A stretch of 64,000 bases of DNA from Brochothrix thermosphacta DSM 20171 = FSL F6-1036 (GTDB taxonomy: Bacteria; Bacillota; Bacilli; Lactobacillales; Listeriaceae). Both the position numbers and the translations under genes were made by a program. Below, piece by piece: positions 53,257-63,350 of this stretch. Position 1 is the stretch's first letter; the number at the start of each line of letters is the position of its first letter. The notes under the pieces were generated by a model, which was not told the origin of the DNA, made no database searches, and saw nothing but the letters and a program-made list of their open reading frames with translations. The stretch is from contig NZ_CP145608.1 of the NCBI RefSeq assembly GCF_036884295.1, forward strand, positions 434,001 to 498,000, read 5' to 3'.

Positions 53257-54633
53257 GTGAAAAAAAGTAATGAATACTATTTAAAAGAAGCATCAGTTAA
53301 CAAGGCTATACGTCATTTATCGGTACCAATGATGTTAGGGATGTCAGTTGGCTCACTCTATACGTTATTAAATGCCTATTTTATCGGGTTATTACATAAT
53401 ACAGCGATGTTAACGGCTATTACGTTAGGGTTACCATTATTTATTATTTTGATGGCAGTTGGTAATTTATATGGTGTGGGAGGCGGCACGTTTATTACAC
53501 GGCTGATTGCAAAAGGGCAGGACACAGAAGCCAAACAAGTAGCCAGCCATGTCGTTTATGCGAGTGTGATTATGGGATTAGTCATTGGGGTGTTAGCTGT
53601 GATATTTATTAATCCGATACTCACAATCCTTGGCACAACGGCCGATACAGTGATGTATACACGCGTTTATACAATCACAACGTTTCTCACTGGTTTCACA
53701 ATTGTTTTAAACTTCACATTGGAACAAGTTGTGCGTGCTGAAGGGGCTTCAAAAGTTTCGATGAACGGTATGATTATTAGCGCATTGGTCAGTTTAGCGC
53801 TTGATCCACTATTAATTTTAGGCTTAAATTTACATGTTATGGGTGCAGCACTTGGTGTAGCCGTGGCCAATCTTGTTTCGGCAGTGTACTATATTTATTA
53901 TTTGCAAAAACGTAGTGAGCATTTACGTGGTTTTTTCAAAAGTTGGCGCTTATCGTGGGCAAAACAGTGGGAAATATACAAAGTAGGAACCGCTGAATTG
54001 TTCCAAGCAACGTTTATGATTGTGACAACGTTATTGCTGAATCATTATGCGTTATCATATGGAGAGAGTGTGGTTGCAGGATTTGGTGTCGCTTTAAGGA
54101 TTGTACAGTTACCAGAATTTTTAGCAATGGGTATCTTTTTGGGTTGTATGCCATTGATTGCTTATAGTCTTGCAGCAGGGAATATGAAACGTTTTAGAAC
54201 AACTTTTAAACACGCGTTAATTGCTATTATTACTATTGGTGTTTTATTCCTCAGTAGTGTTTACGTTTTCCGGGCACCGATTATGCATCTTTTTACACAA
54301 GATCCGGCAGTCTTTGAAATTGGAACGTATATTATTGTAGCAATGCTTGTTTCGGCACTGTTTAACGGTGTTGCAGGTTTATTGATGACTATCTTCCAAG
54401 CAGCGGGAGAAGGTGTGCCAACAACTGTCTTAGCAGTATTACAAGGTGTCCTCTTCATTCCAATTTTATTTGTAAGTCATCATTATTTTGGTTTGCATGG
54501 TATTGTTTGGGCGATGACGATTACCGAAACAATTACTTGTTTAGTCGGGCTGCTCTTTTATATGAAATTTAGCAAAAAATTGAAAAGAAATGAAAAAAAT
54601 AAAATGCTAATTGAAAATGAAGTGGCTCTATGA
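53257..54633 (+). CDS. MATE-family multidrug efflux transporter
   Basis: About 458 residues with 12 membrane helices in two MatE halves. GTG at 53257 is preferred because GGAGGG is 7 bp upstream; an ATG at 53242 would use the purine run itself as codons. NorM/MepA-like features: SVPMMLGMS-type start (RHLSVPMMLGMSVGSLYTLL), VRAEGASKVSM after helix 4 and FQAAGEGVPTT after helix 10. It exports cationic drugs in exchange for H+ or Na+. The MarR gene and shared operators upstream resemble the mepR-mepA arrangement of staphylococci. Confidence 0.9.
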   Translation: MKKSNEYYLKEASVNKAIRHLSVPMMLGMSVGSLYTLLNAYFIGLLHNTAMLTAITLGLPLFIILMAVGNLYGVGGGTFITRLIAKGQDTEAKQVASHVVYASVIMGLVIGVLAVIFINPILTILGTTADTVMYTRVYTITTFLTGFTIVLNFTLEQVVRAEGASKVSMNGMIISALVSLALDPLLILGLNLHVMGAALGVAVANLVSAVYYIYYLQKRSEHLRGFFKSWRLSWAKQWEIYKVGTAELFQATFMIVTTLLLNHYALSYGESVVAGFGVALRIVQLPEFLAMGIFLGCMPLIAYSLAAGNMKRFRTTFKHALIAIITIGVLFLSSVYVFRAPIMHLFTQDPAVFEIGTYIIVAMLVSALFNGVAGLLMTIFQAAGEGVPTTVLAVLQGVLFIPILFVSHHYFGLHGIVWAMTITETITCLVGLLFYMKFSKKLKRNEKNKMLIENEVAL

Positions 54634-54662
54634 TAACGCATACAAGTCTGACAATATGAAAG

Positions 54663-54693
54663 TTATGACTTTTTTTCAGGTATAAAGTCATAA
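54663..54693 (+). terminator. Hairpin after MATE gene
   Basis: TTATGACTTT (54663-54672) pairs perfectly with AAAGTCATAA (54684-54693). The following T run is short, so terminator strength is doubtful. Confidence 0.45.
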
Positions 54694-54849
54694 TTTAAAG
54701 ATATTTTCAAAAAAAAAGCGTCATTTTGTGGGAATTCTTGTGATAACTTGATACAATATGAATGTAAGCTCATTAGGTATTGTATTCTTACTTGATAAGG
54801 AGTAATATTTAAGAGTATGAAATGTATATAAACTAGGAGGAATTCAATT

Positions 54850-55716
54850 ATGGCATTAGTATCAGCAGAACAAATGTTAAAAGATGCACGCGCAGGACAA
54901 TACGCAGTAGGTGCTTTCAACACTAACAACCTTGAGTGGACAAAAGCAATCTTATCAGGTGCGCAAGCAGCTAACTCACCTGTAATGATCCAAACTTCAA
55001 TGGGTGCGGCTAAATACATGGGTGGATACAAAGTATGTGTGGATTTAGTTAAAAACTTAATCGATTCAATGGGTATCACTGTACCAGTTGCTCTTCACTT
55101 AGATCACGGTGATTATGCAGATGCTTTAGAATGTATCGAAGTTGGTTACACATCTGTAATGTTTGATGGTTCTCATTTACCATTTGAAGAAAACTTAGAA
55201 AAAGCTAAAGATGTTGTTGCAAAAGCACACGCTAAAGGCGTTTCTGTAGAGTGTGAAGTTGGTAGTATTGGTGGCGAAGAAGATGGTATTATCGGAACTG
55301 GTGAATTAGCTTCTCCAGAAGAATGTAAAACTATCGCTGATTTAGGAATTGATTTCTTAGCAGCTGGTATTGGTAACATTCACGGTTCATACCCTGCAAA
55401 CTGGACTGGCTTAAGCTTCGATACTTTATCTGCAATCGCTGATATTACTGATGGTATTCCATTAGTATTACACGGTGGTTCAGGAATTCCTGTTGAGCAA
55501 GTTAAAAAAGCTATCTCATTAGGTGTTTCTAAAATCAACGTTAACACTGAGTGTCAAGAAGTATTCGCAGCAGCAACACGCAAATACATCGAAGAAGGTA
55601 AAGACTTAGAAGGTAAAGGCTTTGACCCTCGTAAATTATTAGCTCCAGGTACTACTGCAGTAACTGAGTTAGTTGAACAACGTATCGAATGGTTTGGTTC
55701 AAACGGAAAAGCTTAA
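54850..55716 (+). CDS. fba: Fructose-bisphosphate aldolase, class II
   Basis: 288 residues. Zn-dependent aldolase: N-terminal GAFNTNNLEW, HLDHGDYADAL (catalytic Asp and Zn-binding His), GSIGGEEDG, HGSYPANW-type loop (GNIHGSYPANWTGLSFDTL), HGGSGIP and NVNTECQ. It cleaves fructose-1,6-bisphosphate in glycolysis. Codon use is strongly biased (ATC, GGT, TTA), consistent with high expression. AGGAGG precedes the ATG. Single gene. Confidence 0.96.
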   Translation: MALVSAEQMLKDARAGQYAVGAFNTNNLEWTKAILSGAQAANSPVMIQTSMGAAKYMGGYKVCVDLVKNLIDSMGITVPVALHLDHGDYADALECIEVGYTSVMFDGSHLPFEENLEKAKDVVAKAHAKGVSVECEVGSIGGEEDGIIGTGELASPEECKTIADLGIDFLAAGIGNIHGSYPANWTGLSFDTLSAIADITDGIPLVLHGGSGIPVEQVKKAISLGVSKINVNTECQEVFAAATRKYIEEGKDLEGKGFDPRKLLAPGTTAVTELVEQRIEWFGSNGKA

Positions 55717-55747
55717 TTCATTTTAAGTTTTTAACATGAAATACGTG

Positions 55748-55813
55748 AAAAGCATCTTTGAAGGACATGATATTCGCTCAGGCGAGTATCCGTTCTTTGG
55801 AGGTGCTTTTTTA
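55748..55813 (+). terminator. Terminator of fba
   Basis: AAAAGCATC ... GGTGCTTTTTT form the base of a long imperfect stem with an inner CGC/GCG-type arm (55774-55786), then T6. Confidence 0.7.
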
Positions 55814-55879
55814 TTTATTGCCACTGATAAAAAGGCTTTGGTATAATTAACAAAGAGCATAATGGAGGGGATAGCGAGA

Positions 55880-56824
55880 GTGAACAAGAACGGTATTTAT
55901 CTTGTAATTAATCCTGCAGCTGGTGGTGGCAAGGGAGCAAGAGTTGGCGAACAAATAACAATATCTTTGAAAGAACGAAATATAAAGTATGAATGCGTTG
56001 AAAGTAATTATGCAGGTGACATGAAAAACATCATTAACAATTATTGTGAAAAGTATGGTGTGGAAATAGCGCGGCCATTATTGTTGATTATTGGTGGAGA
56101 TGGCACGCTCAATGAAGCGATTCAATCATTGGGTAAGCGTTATAGCAATATCCCATTAAGTTATATTGCTGCCGGATCAGGTAATGATTTTGCTCGCAGT
56201 GTGGATTTACCTAAAAAACCGTTGCAAGCATTGGCTCATATTTTAGCGGTCAAGCAACCTAAATGGATCGAAGTAGGTCATTATAAGAATCAAATGGGTA
56301 GTGAAGATAATTATTTTATTAATAATCTTGGTTTGGGATTTGATGCGATGATTGTGAAACTCGCAAATGAGTCACTCGCGAAAAAGTGGTTAAATAAACT
56401 GGGATTAGGGACGTTATCGTATGTTTTTGCACTTTTAAAAAGCTATTTTAAACAAGCGTCTTATCGGATAACATTAAGTATAGATGGTCAAATAAAGACA
56501 TTTGATACAGCCTTTTTGGTGACAATTACAAATCATCCTTATTTTGGTGGGGGTGTGGCGATTGCTCCAAACGCTAGCAATAGTGATGGTTTGCTAGATT
56601 TAGTCGTTGTTCCCAAAATAACATTAGCTAAATTGGTGTGGTTATTCATTAGAATGTTGTCTGGAGGGCACCATGTGCTTTCCAAGGACTATCATCATTA
56701 TCAAGCTGAAAGTATTAAGGTGACGATAGAAGTTCCAGTAGAGGGGCAAAGAGATGGTGAAACGCTAGGTAAGAAGGCGTATCAAATTAGTATTAAAAGC
56801 GAAAAGAGACAGATGTGGTTATAA
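55880..56824 (+). CDS. Diacylglycerol/lipid kinase, DagK/YegS family
   Basis: About 314 residues from GTG 55880, which has GGAGGGG 9 bp upstream (an ATG at 55862 is within that site). DAGK catalytic domain: LVINPAAGGGKG, GGDGTLNEA (about residue 75), AAGSGNDFARS. Phosphorylates diacylglycerol or a related lipid at the membrane face, probably in lipid recycling. A second YegS-like beta-sandwich domain covers the rest (GGGVAIAPNASNSDGLLDLV). Confidence 0.9.
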   Translation: MNKNGIYLVINPAAGGGKGARVGEQITISLKERNIKYECVESNYAGDMKNIINNYCEKYGVEIARPLLLIIGGDGTLNEAIQSLGKRYSNIPLSYIAAGSGNDFARSVDLPKKPLQALAHILAVKQPKWIEVGHYKNQMGSEDNYFINNLGLGFDAMIVKLANESLAKKWLNKLGLGTLSYVFALLKSYFKQASYRITLSIDGQIKTFDTAFLVTITNHPYFGGGVAIAPNASNSDGLLDLVVVPKITLAKLVWLFIRMLSGGHHVLSKDYHHYQAESIKVTIEVPVEGQRDGETLGKKAYQISIKSEKRQMWL

Positions 56825-56849
56825 GTACATATTGCATAAGAAAAATGAA

Positions 56850-56885
56850 AAACAGTCACCCGTTTATTATAACGAGTGACTGTTT
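56850..56885. terminator. Bidirectional terminator
   Basis: AAACAGTCACCCGTT (56850-56864) pairs with AACGAGTGACTGTTT (56871-56885), one mismatch, between convergent genes. Confidence 0.88.
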
Positions 56886-56920
56886 GTAGTTAGATTTTAA
56901 TAAAAAGGGTACCAATTGAT

Positions 56921-57529
56921 TTAATCATCTTGCTCAATTTCGAGAACATCTTTGGAGAAGGCATCAATTTTCACTTCGGTTTCGTTAAGACCTTCTTCTA
57001 CTTTTACTGTCCAGTATGTATGTGAAAGCTCTTTTTCAAGACTTAGTTCGGTGATTTCACCAGCTGCATTTTCAGTAGCGACTTTTCCAATTTCAGTAAG
57101 TGCGACAAGTTTGCTTGTATCTATTTTTGATTCGTTACGTTTAATGCCATTTTTTTCATCACAATCAAGTTTTTTTACCTGTTTTTTAGATGTTTTTTGT
57201 GAATGAGCATCGACGCGTAGTTCATATTCTTTTTCATCGTCAAGCCCTTCAATGGTATAGGACCATTTATTAAATGATTGTTCCAGTTCAATGCTAGAAA
57301 TATCTGTATCAGGGTGTTCTTGTTGGTAACTTTCAATTGCTTCAACCAAGGTTACTTTAGGAGGGAAATCATTTTTTTGCGATGTATCAGCGCTTGCGTT
57401 TTCTTTCTTTAATTGTGATTCATTAGCGGGTGCGCTGGTATTTTTGTTATCGGCTTTGTTCAGAAAATAAGTCATACTTAAAATTGCCGCCATTATAAAT
57501 AGGATAATAGCTGTTTGCTTCTTAGTCAT
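56921..57529 (-). CDS. Membrane-anchored double PepSY-domain protein
   Basis: 202 residues from ATG 57529 (AAAGGAGA upstream). N-terminal membrane helix (about 5-22, IILFIMAAILSMTYFL), acidic linker, then two PepSY domains (about 55-120 and 135-200), each with the pattern EAIESYQQEHPDTDISSIEL or EIGKVATENAAGEITELSLE followed by W.Y/WTV and DAFSKDVLEIE. PepSY domains are thought to inhibit or chaperone secreted proteases or bind wall components. Extracytoplasmic. Palindromic TACTATA boxes lie upstream at about 57566-57618. Confidence 0.82.
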   Translation of the reverse strand: MTKKQTAIILFIMAAILSMTYFLNKADNKNTSAPANESQLKKENASADTSQKNDFPPKVTLVEAIESYQQEHPDTDISSIELEQSFNKWSYTIEGLDDEKEYELRVDAHSQKTSKKQVKKLDCDEKNGIKRNESKIDTSKLVALTEIGKVATENAAGEITELSLEKELSHTYWTVKVEEGLNETEVKIDAFSKDVLEIEQDD

Positions 57530-57694
57530 AGTAGTCTCCTTTGAGTGAATCATATTTTTATTATATAGTACTATACTAGTATAATTTTAAAAAGTGGAAT
57601 AGACATCGTACTATAGTCGTAAATAATTACATTTTAAATGTTAGTTTTCGACTTTTAAACTGGATAAGAATGATAAAACTTATTAATAGTACAA

Positions 57695-57728
57695 AAAAGT
57701 GAAGCACCTTGATTGGCACTTCACTTTT
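57695..57728 (-). terminator. Terminator
   Basis: AAAAGTGAAG (57695-57704) pairs with CTTCACTTTT (57719-57728); on the minus strand it follows the 57741-58061 gene. Confidence 0.8.
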
Positions 57729-57740
57729 ATTTATAGAAAA

Positions 57741-58061
57741 TTAAACTTTAATATAACCATAGCCCACAATCTGGTGATTGAGTATTTCAATTACGCCATT
57801 AGGTGTTACATCAATAAAAGGTGGTAAAAGATCAGTGTCGAGCTCTTGCGCTTTTAAAGAATTTGCGCAAGCGACCCATTTAACAGAGGATGACATTTTT
57901 TCAATCGTCACCAACTGGCTATATTCGAAGTAGTGTGAGACAGCTTCACCGTTAGCGATGACAACAATTTTATCGGCATATTCTTCAGCTAATAAGTTGA
58001 AGATGTTTTTTTCCAAATGTTGCCACTTTCTATTCTCGTTAATATGAAAAACAACAGGCAT
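57741..58061 (-). CDS. DsrE-like small protein
   Basis: 106 residues, cytosolic. The alternating pattern VVFHINENRKWQHLEKNIFN, DKIVVIANGEAVSHY and VKWVACANSLKAQ resembles DsrE/DsrF/YchN-type alpha/beta folds, with Cys in the position of the usual active Cys (about residue 64). Such proteins act in sulfur relay or are of unknown role. AAGGAGG upstream of ATG, 14 bp after rlmA, so cotranscribed with it. Confidence 0.65.
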   Translation of the reverse strand: MPVVFHINENRKWQHLEKNIFNLLAEEYADKIVVIANGEAVSHYFEYSQLVTIEKMSSSVKWVACANSLKAQELDTDLLPPFIDVTPNGVIEILNHQIVGYGYIKV

Positions 58062-58075
58062 TTTTTTGCCCTCCT

Positions 58076-58933
58076 TTATTTTTTACCAATTAAAATTTCA
58101 AAATCTGCTGTAATAATGCCATCACTTTTCGCGATAAATTGCTGGATTAAATCTTCTTCTAAATTCCAAGTGAGTGGTGTCATATGTAGCAAGTGTGATA
58201 GTTGTTGAGCGTTAAGTTGCGTTGTGTAGTTGATTGTTTCGCGCGTGAAATTAGGAAATTGGCCTTCAAACAGAGCCACAGTATCATCGTTTGAGTAATC
58301 CGCTTTTGTCGTATCCGCAAAGAAGTAGTGACGTAATTCTTTCAGGTAATTAGACTGTGGTACTATTTTGATGACACAACCTTCTTGTGTAAGCATTCGA
58401 TCAAATTCTTTGTAGTTGGCGGGTGATAAAATATTTAAAATAATATCAATTGTTTGATTGGCGAAAGGCATATTAGCTAAGTCCGCAACAAGCCATGAGA
58501 CAGTTGGGTAATGTTTTGCCGCAGATAAAATACCTTCTTTTGCGATATCTGTACCGAAAGCAATAGCCAGTTTATCTCCTAAAGTCTCTTTTAGATAAGC
58601 AACATGGGAACCTTCACCACAACCCCCATCAACTAATGTTAAGGGGTTCGTTTGGTGATACGTATTGATAATTGTCGTCAGACGTTCGAGTAACGGTGTG
58701 AAAAAGGCGCTTTCTGTAATGAGTTCACGACGTGACTCAAAAAGTTCCTTATCATAATGAGTGGCGTTATTTTGTACAAGTAAGTTTAAATACCCTTGTT
58801 TTGAAAAATCAAAATTGTGACCTTGTTCACAAATAGCGCTATCAGTAATAGACATAGCGGTGTGACAGATGGGACAACTCAATAAGGTATCGTAGTGTTT
58901 AAATCGAGCGATGCTGTTCATTTTTTTACTCAT
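58076..58933 (-). CDS. 23S rRNA (guanine-N1)-methyltransferase RlmA
   Basis: 285 residues. N-terminal zinc ribbon LSCPICHTAM...CEQGHNFDFSKQGYLNLL, then a Rossmann SAM-binding domain with VDGGCGEGSH (motif I) and ILNILSPANYKEF. This is the RlmA/RrmA family: RlmA-I modifies G745, and the Gram-positive RlmA-II (TlrB) modifies G748 of 23S rRNA. Position specificity cannot be fixed by eye. GGAGG upstream of ATG. Confidence 0.9.
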   Translation of the reverse strand: MSKKMNSIARFKHYDTLLSCPICHTAMSITDSAICEQGHNFDFSKQGYLNLLVQNNATHYDKELFESRRELITESAFFTPLLERLTTIINTYHQTNPLTLVDGGCGEGSHVAYLKETLGDKLAIAFGTDIAKEGILSAAKHYPTVSWLVADLANMPFANQTIDIILNILSPANYKEFDRMLTQEGCVIKIVPQSNYLKELRHYFFADTTKADYSNDDTVALFEGQFPNFTRETINYTTQLNAQQLSHLLHMTPLTWNLEEDLIQQFIAKSDGIITADFEILIGKK

Positions 58934-59034
58934 GTGCTTCCTCCGTGCTATTTTAGTATGTATTTATTATAACATGAAGCCTTTTAGGAACTGCATATTA
59001 GTTGTAAAGAGTAGGGGGAATTGTAAGTGAAATA

Positions 59035-59082
59035 AAAAAGACACAGATATAGCCAGTAATTTACTGACAATAGCTGTGTTTT
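59035..59082. terminator. Terminator of maltodextrin operon
   Basis: A long imperfect hairpin (AACACAGC...CAGT/ACTG...CTGTGT) with T6 on the minus strand and T6 on the plus strand. Confidence 0.8.
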
Positions 59083-59088
59083 TTAAGG

Positions 59089-60189
59089 TTAAACTTTGCT
59101 TGTGAGCGAAAGCTCTGTTACGGGATCAAAAAGATGTGCTTTACTTAGGTCTAATCCAAGTTCAATCTTAGCATGTAATGGATATTGCGTACGTGCATTC
59201 ACACGCGCAATGACATTTTGTCCGCCGATTGTTGTATGAAGCATATATTCCGCTCCGGTTAATTCAGCAACTAATACCTCGCAGTGCACAGTGTTTTCAG
59301 GTGCTGCTGATAAAAAGAGAGGTTCATCATGCATATCTTCTGGACGAATACCTAAAGTAATCGGACCGTCAGGGCGGCCGTTTAACATTTTCAATTTACC
59401 TTCAGGAACAGTTAGTTGTGTACCAGGTGCAATAAATTGATTGCCGCGCAATTCACCAGTAATAAAATTCATGGGAGGTGAACCAATAAAACTGCCAACA
59501 AAGAGATTAATTGGATTTTCATAAACATCTTTAGGTGTTCCGACTTGTTGAATGACACCATCTTTCATGATGACAATTCGAGTGGCCATCGTCATTGCCT
59601 CAGTTTGATCATGTGTCACATAAATCATGGTGGTGTTTAACTCTTGGTGTAATTTACTAATCTCGGCACGCATTTGCACACGTAATTTTGCATCTAAGTT
59701 TGACAGCGGCTCATCCATGAGAAAGAGTTTTGCTTCCCTTACAATCGCACGTCCTAATGCCACACGTTGACGTTGTCCACCTGATAACTCACGTGGCTTA
59801 CGTTGTAAATAATCAGTTAAACCTAAAATATGAGCGGCTTTATCAATACGTTCTTTGATTTCTTTTTTGTTCATTTTACGTAATTTTAAACCAAAAGCCA
59901 TGTTGTCATACACGCTTAAATGCGGGTAAAGGGCATAGTTTTGGAAAACCATTGCGATGTGACGGTTTTTAGGTGCGACATCATTCATGAGGTGTCCGTC
60001 CATGATAAATTCACCACGACTAATATCTTCTAATCCTGCAATCATTCGGAGGGTAGTGGACTTTCCACACCCAGAAGGACCAACAAAAACGATGAATTCT
60101 TTATCTTCAATTTCAAGATTAAAATCGGAAACAGCAGTAACTTTTTTATCATAAATTTTATCAATGTTTTTTAGTGAAATGGCAACCAT
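59089..60189 (-). CDS. Sugar ABC transporter ATPase, MsmX/MalK-like
   Basis: 366 residues. Walker A GPSGCGKST, Q-loop FQNYALYPH, signature LSGGQRQRVALGRAIVR, Walker B LFLMDEPLSNLD, H-loop THDQTEAMT, and a C-terminal TOBE/OB domain (from about 240) as in MalK. It energises the MalFG-like permeases upstream and perhaps other sugar importers, as MsmX does in B. subtilis. AAGGGGG upstream. Last gene of the operon. Confidence 0.92.
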   Translation of the reverse strand: MVAISLKNIDKIYDKKVTAVSDFNLEIEDKEFIVFVGPSGCGKSTTLRMIAGLEDISRGEFIMDGHLMNDVAPKNRHIAMVFQNYALYPHLSVYDNMAFGLKLRKMNKKEIKERIDKAAHILGLTDYLQRKPRELSGGQRQRVALGRAIVREAKLFLMDEPLSNLDAKLRVQMRAEISKLHQELNTTMIYVTHDQTEAMTMATRIVIMKDGVIQQVGTPKDVYENPINLFVGSFIGSPPMNFITGELRGNQFIAPGTQLTVPEGKLKMLNGRPDGPITLGIRPEDMHDEPLFLSAAPENTVHCEVLVAELTGAEYMLHTTIGGQNVIARVNARTQYPLHAKIELGLDLSKAHLFDPVTELSLTSKV

Positions 60190-60207
60190 ACGGATCGCCC
60201 CCTTGTT

Positions 60208-61044
60208 TTATTTTTTTGGAATACGGAAATGTGTGATTGAGAAAACAGCTAAAACCATCGCAATTAAACCGAAAGAGAGCACTGTCATAAAGAGCATAAT
60301 GTTAAAGGTGAACAGACTAATCAAGGTTGTAACAATAGCTGGTGCACCCATTAACATGGTACTGATTGCAAAGACTTCTTTACCTGAACGAATATCGCTT
60401 AATTTTGAACGTTTAACGAGTGATATGAAGAACGAGACGGCGAGCCAAGTGAGTAACTGTGTGAGTAATAAAGCAATGAACGCCATTAATAATAATGTGG
60501 GAACAATAACGCTTTGATTACTCTTAAACCACTGCTGATTGACCCATTTTTCAAAAGAAGCAGCTGTTCTAAAATCAGCGGTTGACGTGTCTTTTGTGTA
60601 AGGCAGTGAAAAGCGATAAAGGTCATTACTAATAATGGTGACCGCTTTTTCTTGAAAAACCACTGCTGTTTTTACGCCTTTAAGCGTTGGGCCATCGTCG
60701 CCTTGAACGATAGGCAACTGATTGGTTGTATCAACGGCAGCAAGTGTCTGCTCAGTTTTTGTTGTCACATCATCTGCGTGTAAACGTCCGTTTTTAAACG
60801 TTCCGTTTGAAACACTATTTAAGCTGTCCTTTAATGATAAGTTATAGGGCTCAGGCATGATAAGTGATAAGTTGAAGGTCGTCATTTTTCCAATTTGTAA
60901 TGTAATGGGCACCATTAACAGCGCAACCAAAAGAAACAAGCTAAAGAGCAATTGCCAGATGTTAAATTGATTTTTCCCAGCCATAATCCGACGAGGTGAA
61001 AAAATGCGCGACAGGTAGTTAAATAAAAATGGTGTTTTTTTCAT
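60208..61044 (-). CDS. DUF1189 maltodextrin utilisation protein (YvdJ/MalA-like)
   Basis: 278 residues from ATG 61044, with GGAGGGAAGACAC upstream. One N-terminal membrane helix (about 30-50), an extracytoplasmic domain (about 55-185) and three C-terminal membrane helices. DUF1189 proteins are encoded in the mdx/mal operons of Bacilli between the permeases and downstream enzymes, as here. Their biochemical role is not known. Gene order makes the assignment firm. Confidence 0.85.
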   Translation of the reverse strand: MKKTPFLFNYLSRIFSPRRIMAGKNQFNIWQLLFSLFLLVALLMVPITLQIGKMTTFNLSLIMPEPYNLSLKDSLNSVSNGTFKNGRLHADDVTTKTEQTLAAVDTTNQLPIVQGDDGPTLKGVKTAVVFQEKAVTIISNDLYRFSLPYTKDTSTADFRTAASFEKWVNQQWFKSNQSVIVPTLLLMAFIALLLTQLLTWLAVSFFISLVKRSKLSDIRSGKEVFAISTMLMGAPAIVTTLISLFTFNIMLFMTVLSFGLIAMVLAVFSITHFRIPKK

Positions 61045-61086
61045 GTGTCTTCCCTCCAAAATGCTTATCGTGTTGTTTGAGCGAAC

Positions 61087-61941
61087 TTATCCTTTTGTTC
61101 CACCAGCTGTTAGGCCTGAAACGAAATTTTTCTGTAGTAAGAAGAATAAGAGAACAATCGGTAAAGCTGTCAGTATAGCTCCTGCAGCAAACAAGGCTAC
61201 TTTTTGCTGTTGTGGATCAGATACCAATGTTTGTAAGCCTACAGCTAATGTTAAACGTTCATCCGAACGTAGTAGGAATTTAGCTAATAAGAAATCGCCG
61301 AATGGTGCCATGAATGCCCATAATGCTTGTACGGCAATCATTGGTCGTGCTAATGGTAAGATGATTTGCCAGAAAATACGGAAGTGGCCGGCACCATCAA
61401 TACGTGCTGATTCATCAAGGTCACGTGGGATTGTATCAAAGTAACCTTTCATTAACCAAGTATTCATTGGAATCCCACCACCGATATAGAGAATGGTTAA
61501 GAACCAATAAGTATCAAGGCCATTTAGTAGCATTGCTAAGACATAGAAAGCAGTCAAGGCAGCCATTGTCGGTACCATTTGGATAATAAGGAAGAAAATT
61601 AAGCTGTTTTTACGACCTTTAAAACGGTAACGACTATAAGTGTAACCTGCTAATGTAACAATGGTGACTTGAATCACCATTACTGCAACGGCGATGATAA
61701 TTGTATTTTTATACCAAAGTAAATAATTTGTTTCACTAAATAAACGGCTAAAGCTATCCAGTGACCATTGGCCTGTAAAGTCTAATGTAAAAGCAACAAC
61801 ACTACTGTCTTTAAAGGCAGATGAAGCTGTAATGAGCAATGGATAGATGATGATAATCGAAAGCACGATTAAGAATAAATAAGTGAACAGGTGCGCCATG
61901 AGACGCGATTGTTTTTGACTTCTACCAAATTTTTGTGCCAT
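61087..61941 (-). CDS. mdxG: Maltodextrin ABC permease, MalG/MdxG-like
   Basis: 284 residues with six membrane helices and the EAA loop ([27 protein letters not shown] region). MDETWL-like ends GTKG are typical of MalG. Forms the channel with MdxF. It follows the mdxF stop by 1 bp, so translation is coupled. Confidence 0.9.
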   Translation of the reverse strand: MAQKFGRSQKQSRLMAHLFTYLFLIVLSIIIIYPLLITASSAFKDSSVVAFTLDFTGQWSLDSFSRLFSETNYLLWYKNTIIIAVAVMVIQVTIVTLAGYTYSRYRFKGRKNSLIFFLIIQMVPTMAALTAFYVLAMLLNGLDTYWFLTILYIGGGIPMNTWLMKGYFDTIPRDLDESARIDGAGHFRIFWQIILPLARPMIAVQALWAFMAPFGDFLLAKFLLRSDERLTLAVGLQTLVSDPQQQKVALFAAGAILTALPIVLLFFLLQKNFVSGLTAGGTKG

Positions 61942-61942
61942 C

Positions 61943-63241
61943 TTACATCATCTCCTCATTGTTAAAGGCGTTTGTTTTCTTAAAGGCAATCAATGATACA
62001 GAGATAACAATGATTGAAATTAAGAGTGTTACGGCTGCAGCTACAGAATATTGTGGCGCTGTACCAGTTGTAAGTTTGTAAATCCAAGAAATTAAAATAT
62101 CCGTTGAACCCGCACCAGAACCAACACTTCCAGGTCCACCTTCATTAAAGAGATAGATGATTGAGAAGTTGTTAAAGTTAAACGTATATTGTGTAATTAA
62201 GACAGGTGCCGTTGCAAATAAAATCATCGGCAATGTAATATTAGAAAAACGTTGGAAGGCAGAAGCACCATCAATTTTAGCAGCTTCGTACATTTCCTCG
62301 GGAATTGATTGAAGAACGCCGGTTACCATGACATAAATGTAGGGGAAACCAAGCCAACCTTGAATCATAATAATAGCAGTTTTTGTCCAAAAAGGATCTG
62401 TCTTCCAAGCGACCGCATCAATATTTACAAATGGTAAATGATTGAGGAAGGGAATGACTTGCGCATTAATAGCACCGATACTATCATTAAACATGTTTGA
62501 AAAACTCATAATTGTAATGAATGCTGGGACTGCCCAAGGCAATAGGAATAAAATACGGAAGAGCGATTGTCCTTTAACAAATTTTTGATTCACAATAACC
62601 GCTGTGATAATCCCTAAAATAATTTGCAGTGTGGTTGCTAATAATGTCCAAATGATTGTCCAAGAGAAGACGCTCGCAAAAGTGGCACGATAAGAAGCAA
62701 GCACAAATAGATTTAAGAAGTTTTTAAACCCAACCCAGTCTAAGAGACGGAAGGGGGTAATATGTTGGAAATCATAGTTAGTAAAAGCGATGAAAATGGT
62801 TACCATAACAGGGAAACAAATAACAAACGTCATCAATAGATAGGCAGGTAAAGTAAGAAGGTAAGGAAAACCATCTTCATACAAACTGTGTAGGTTTGCT
62901 TTAGCTGTCGTGTTGACGGATAGTCCGTTACGGTATCGTTTGGTAATATTACGTGCGTCAAATATTACAAGCACGTAGAAGAAGATAAAAATCAATGTCA
63001 CAATGATTTGTAAGGAACCGCGAATCATCATAAATAGTGAATTGTCAACGATAGGGGTAGTACCAAGACTTACAAAGTTCGCGAGTGCTTCAAAGCCAAA
63101 GAGGAACATTTCAACAAAAAATAGTACAAAACCAGCAAGGAAAATGCTGCCTTTAAAATATTGTTTATTATAAAATTGTCCCAATCCAGAGATGAGCGAT
63201 AAATAGGTCGCTTTTTGTACAGATTGATTGGTTTCTTTCAC
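61943..63241 (-). CDS. mdxF: Maltodextrin ABC permease, MalF/MdxF-like
   Basis: About 432 residues from GTG 63241 (GAGGAGA upstream); a longer frame to 63319 lacks a ribosome site. The N-terminus has an extra region with helices ([20 protein letters not shown], about 15-130) as in Bacillus MdxF, then the permease core with EAA loop ([19 protein letters not shown]). Channel subunit for maltodextrin import with MdxG. Separated by 109 bp from the binding-protein gene. Confidence 0.9.
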   Translation of the reverse strand: MKETNQSVQKATYLSLISGLGQFYNKQYFKGSIFLAGFVLFFVEMFLFGFEALANFVSLGTTPIVDNSLFMMIRGSLQIIVTLIFIFFYVLVIFDARNITKRYRNGLSVNTTAKANLHSLYEDGFPYLLTLPAYLLMTFVICFPVMVTIFIAFTNYDFQHITPFRLLDWVGFKNFLNLFVLASYRATFASVFSWTIIWTLLATTLQIILGIITAVIVNQKFVKGQSLFRILFLLPWAVPAFITIMSFSNMFNDSIGAINAQVIPFLNHLPFVNIDAVAWKTDPFWTKTAIIMIQGWLGFPYIYVMVTGVLQSIPEEMYEAAKIDGASAFQRFSNITLPMILFATAPVLITQYTFNFNNFSIIYLFNEGGPGSVGSGAGSTDILISWIYKLTTGTAPQYSVAAAVTLLISIIVISVSLIAFKKTNAFNNEEMM

Positions 63242-63350
63242 AAGTATCTCCTCGATTCTAGGGCAAATAGGATATGAAAAAATGATGACACCTACAGAAG
63301 CCATAAGTATACGTGGCAAAATGTAAGTGTCATTTATTCTTAATTAATGG

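Noticed and set aside
54663-55079. A 138-codon minus-strand frame overlapping the fba start
   Set aside because: Antisense to the highly biased fba gene and its promoter; no ribosome site.
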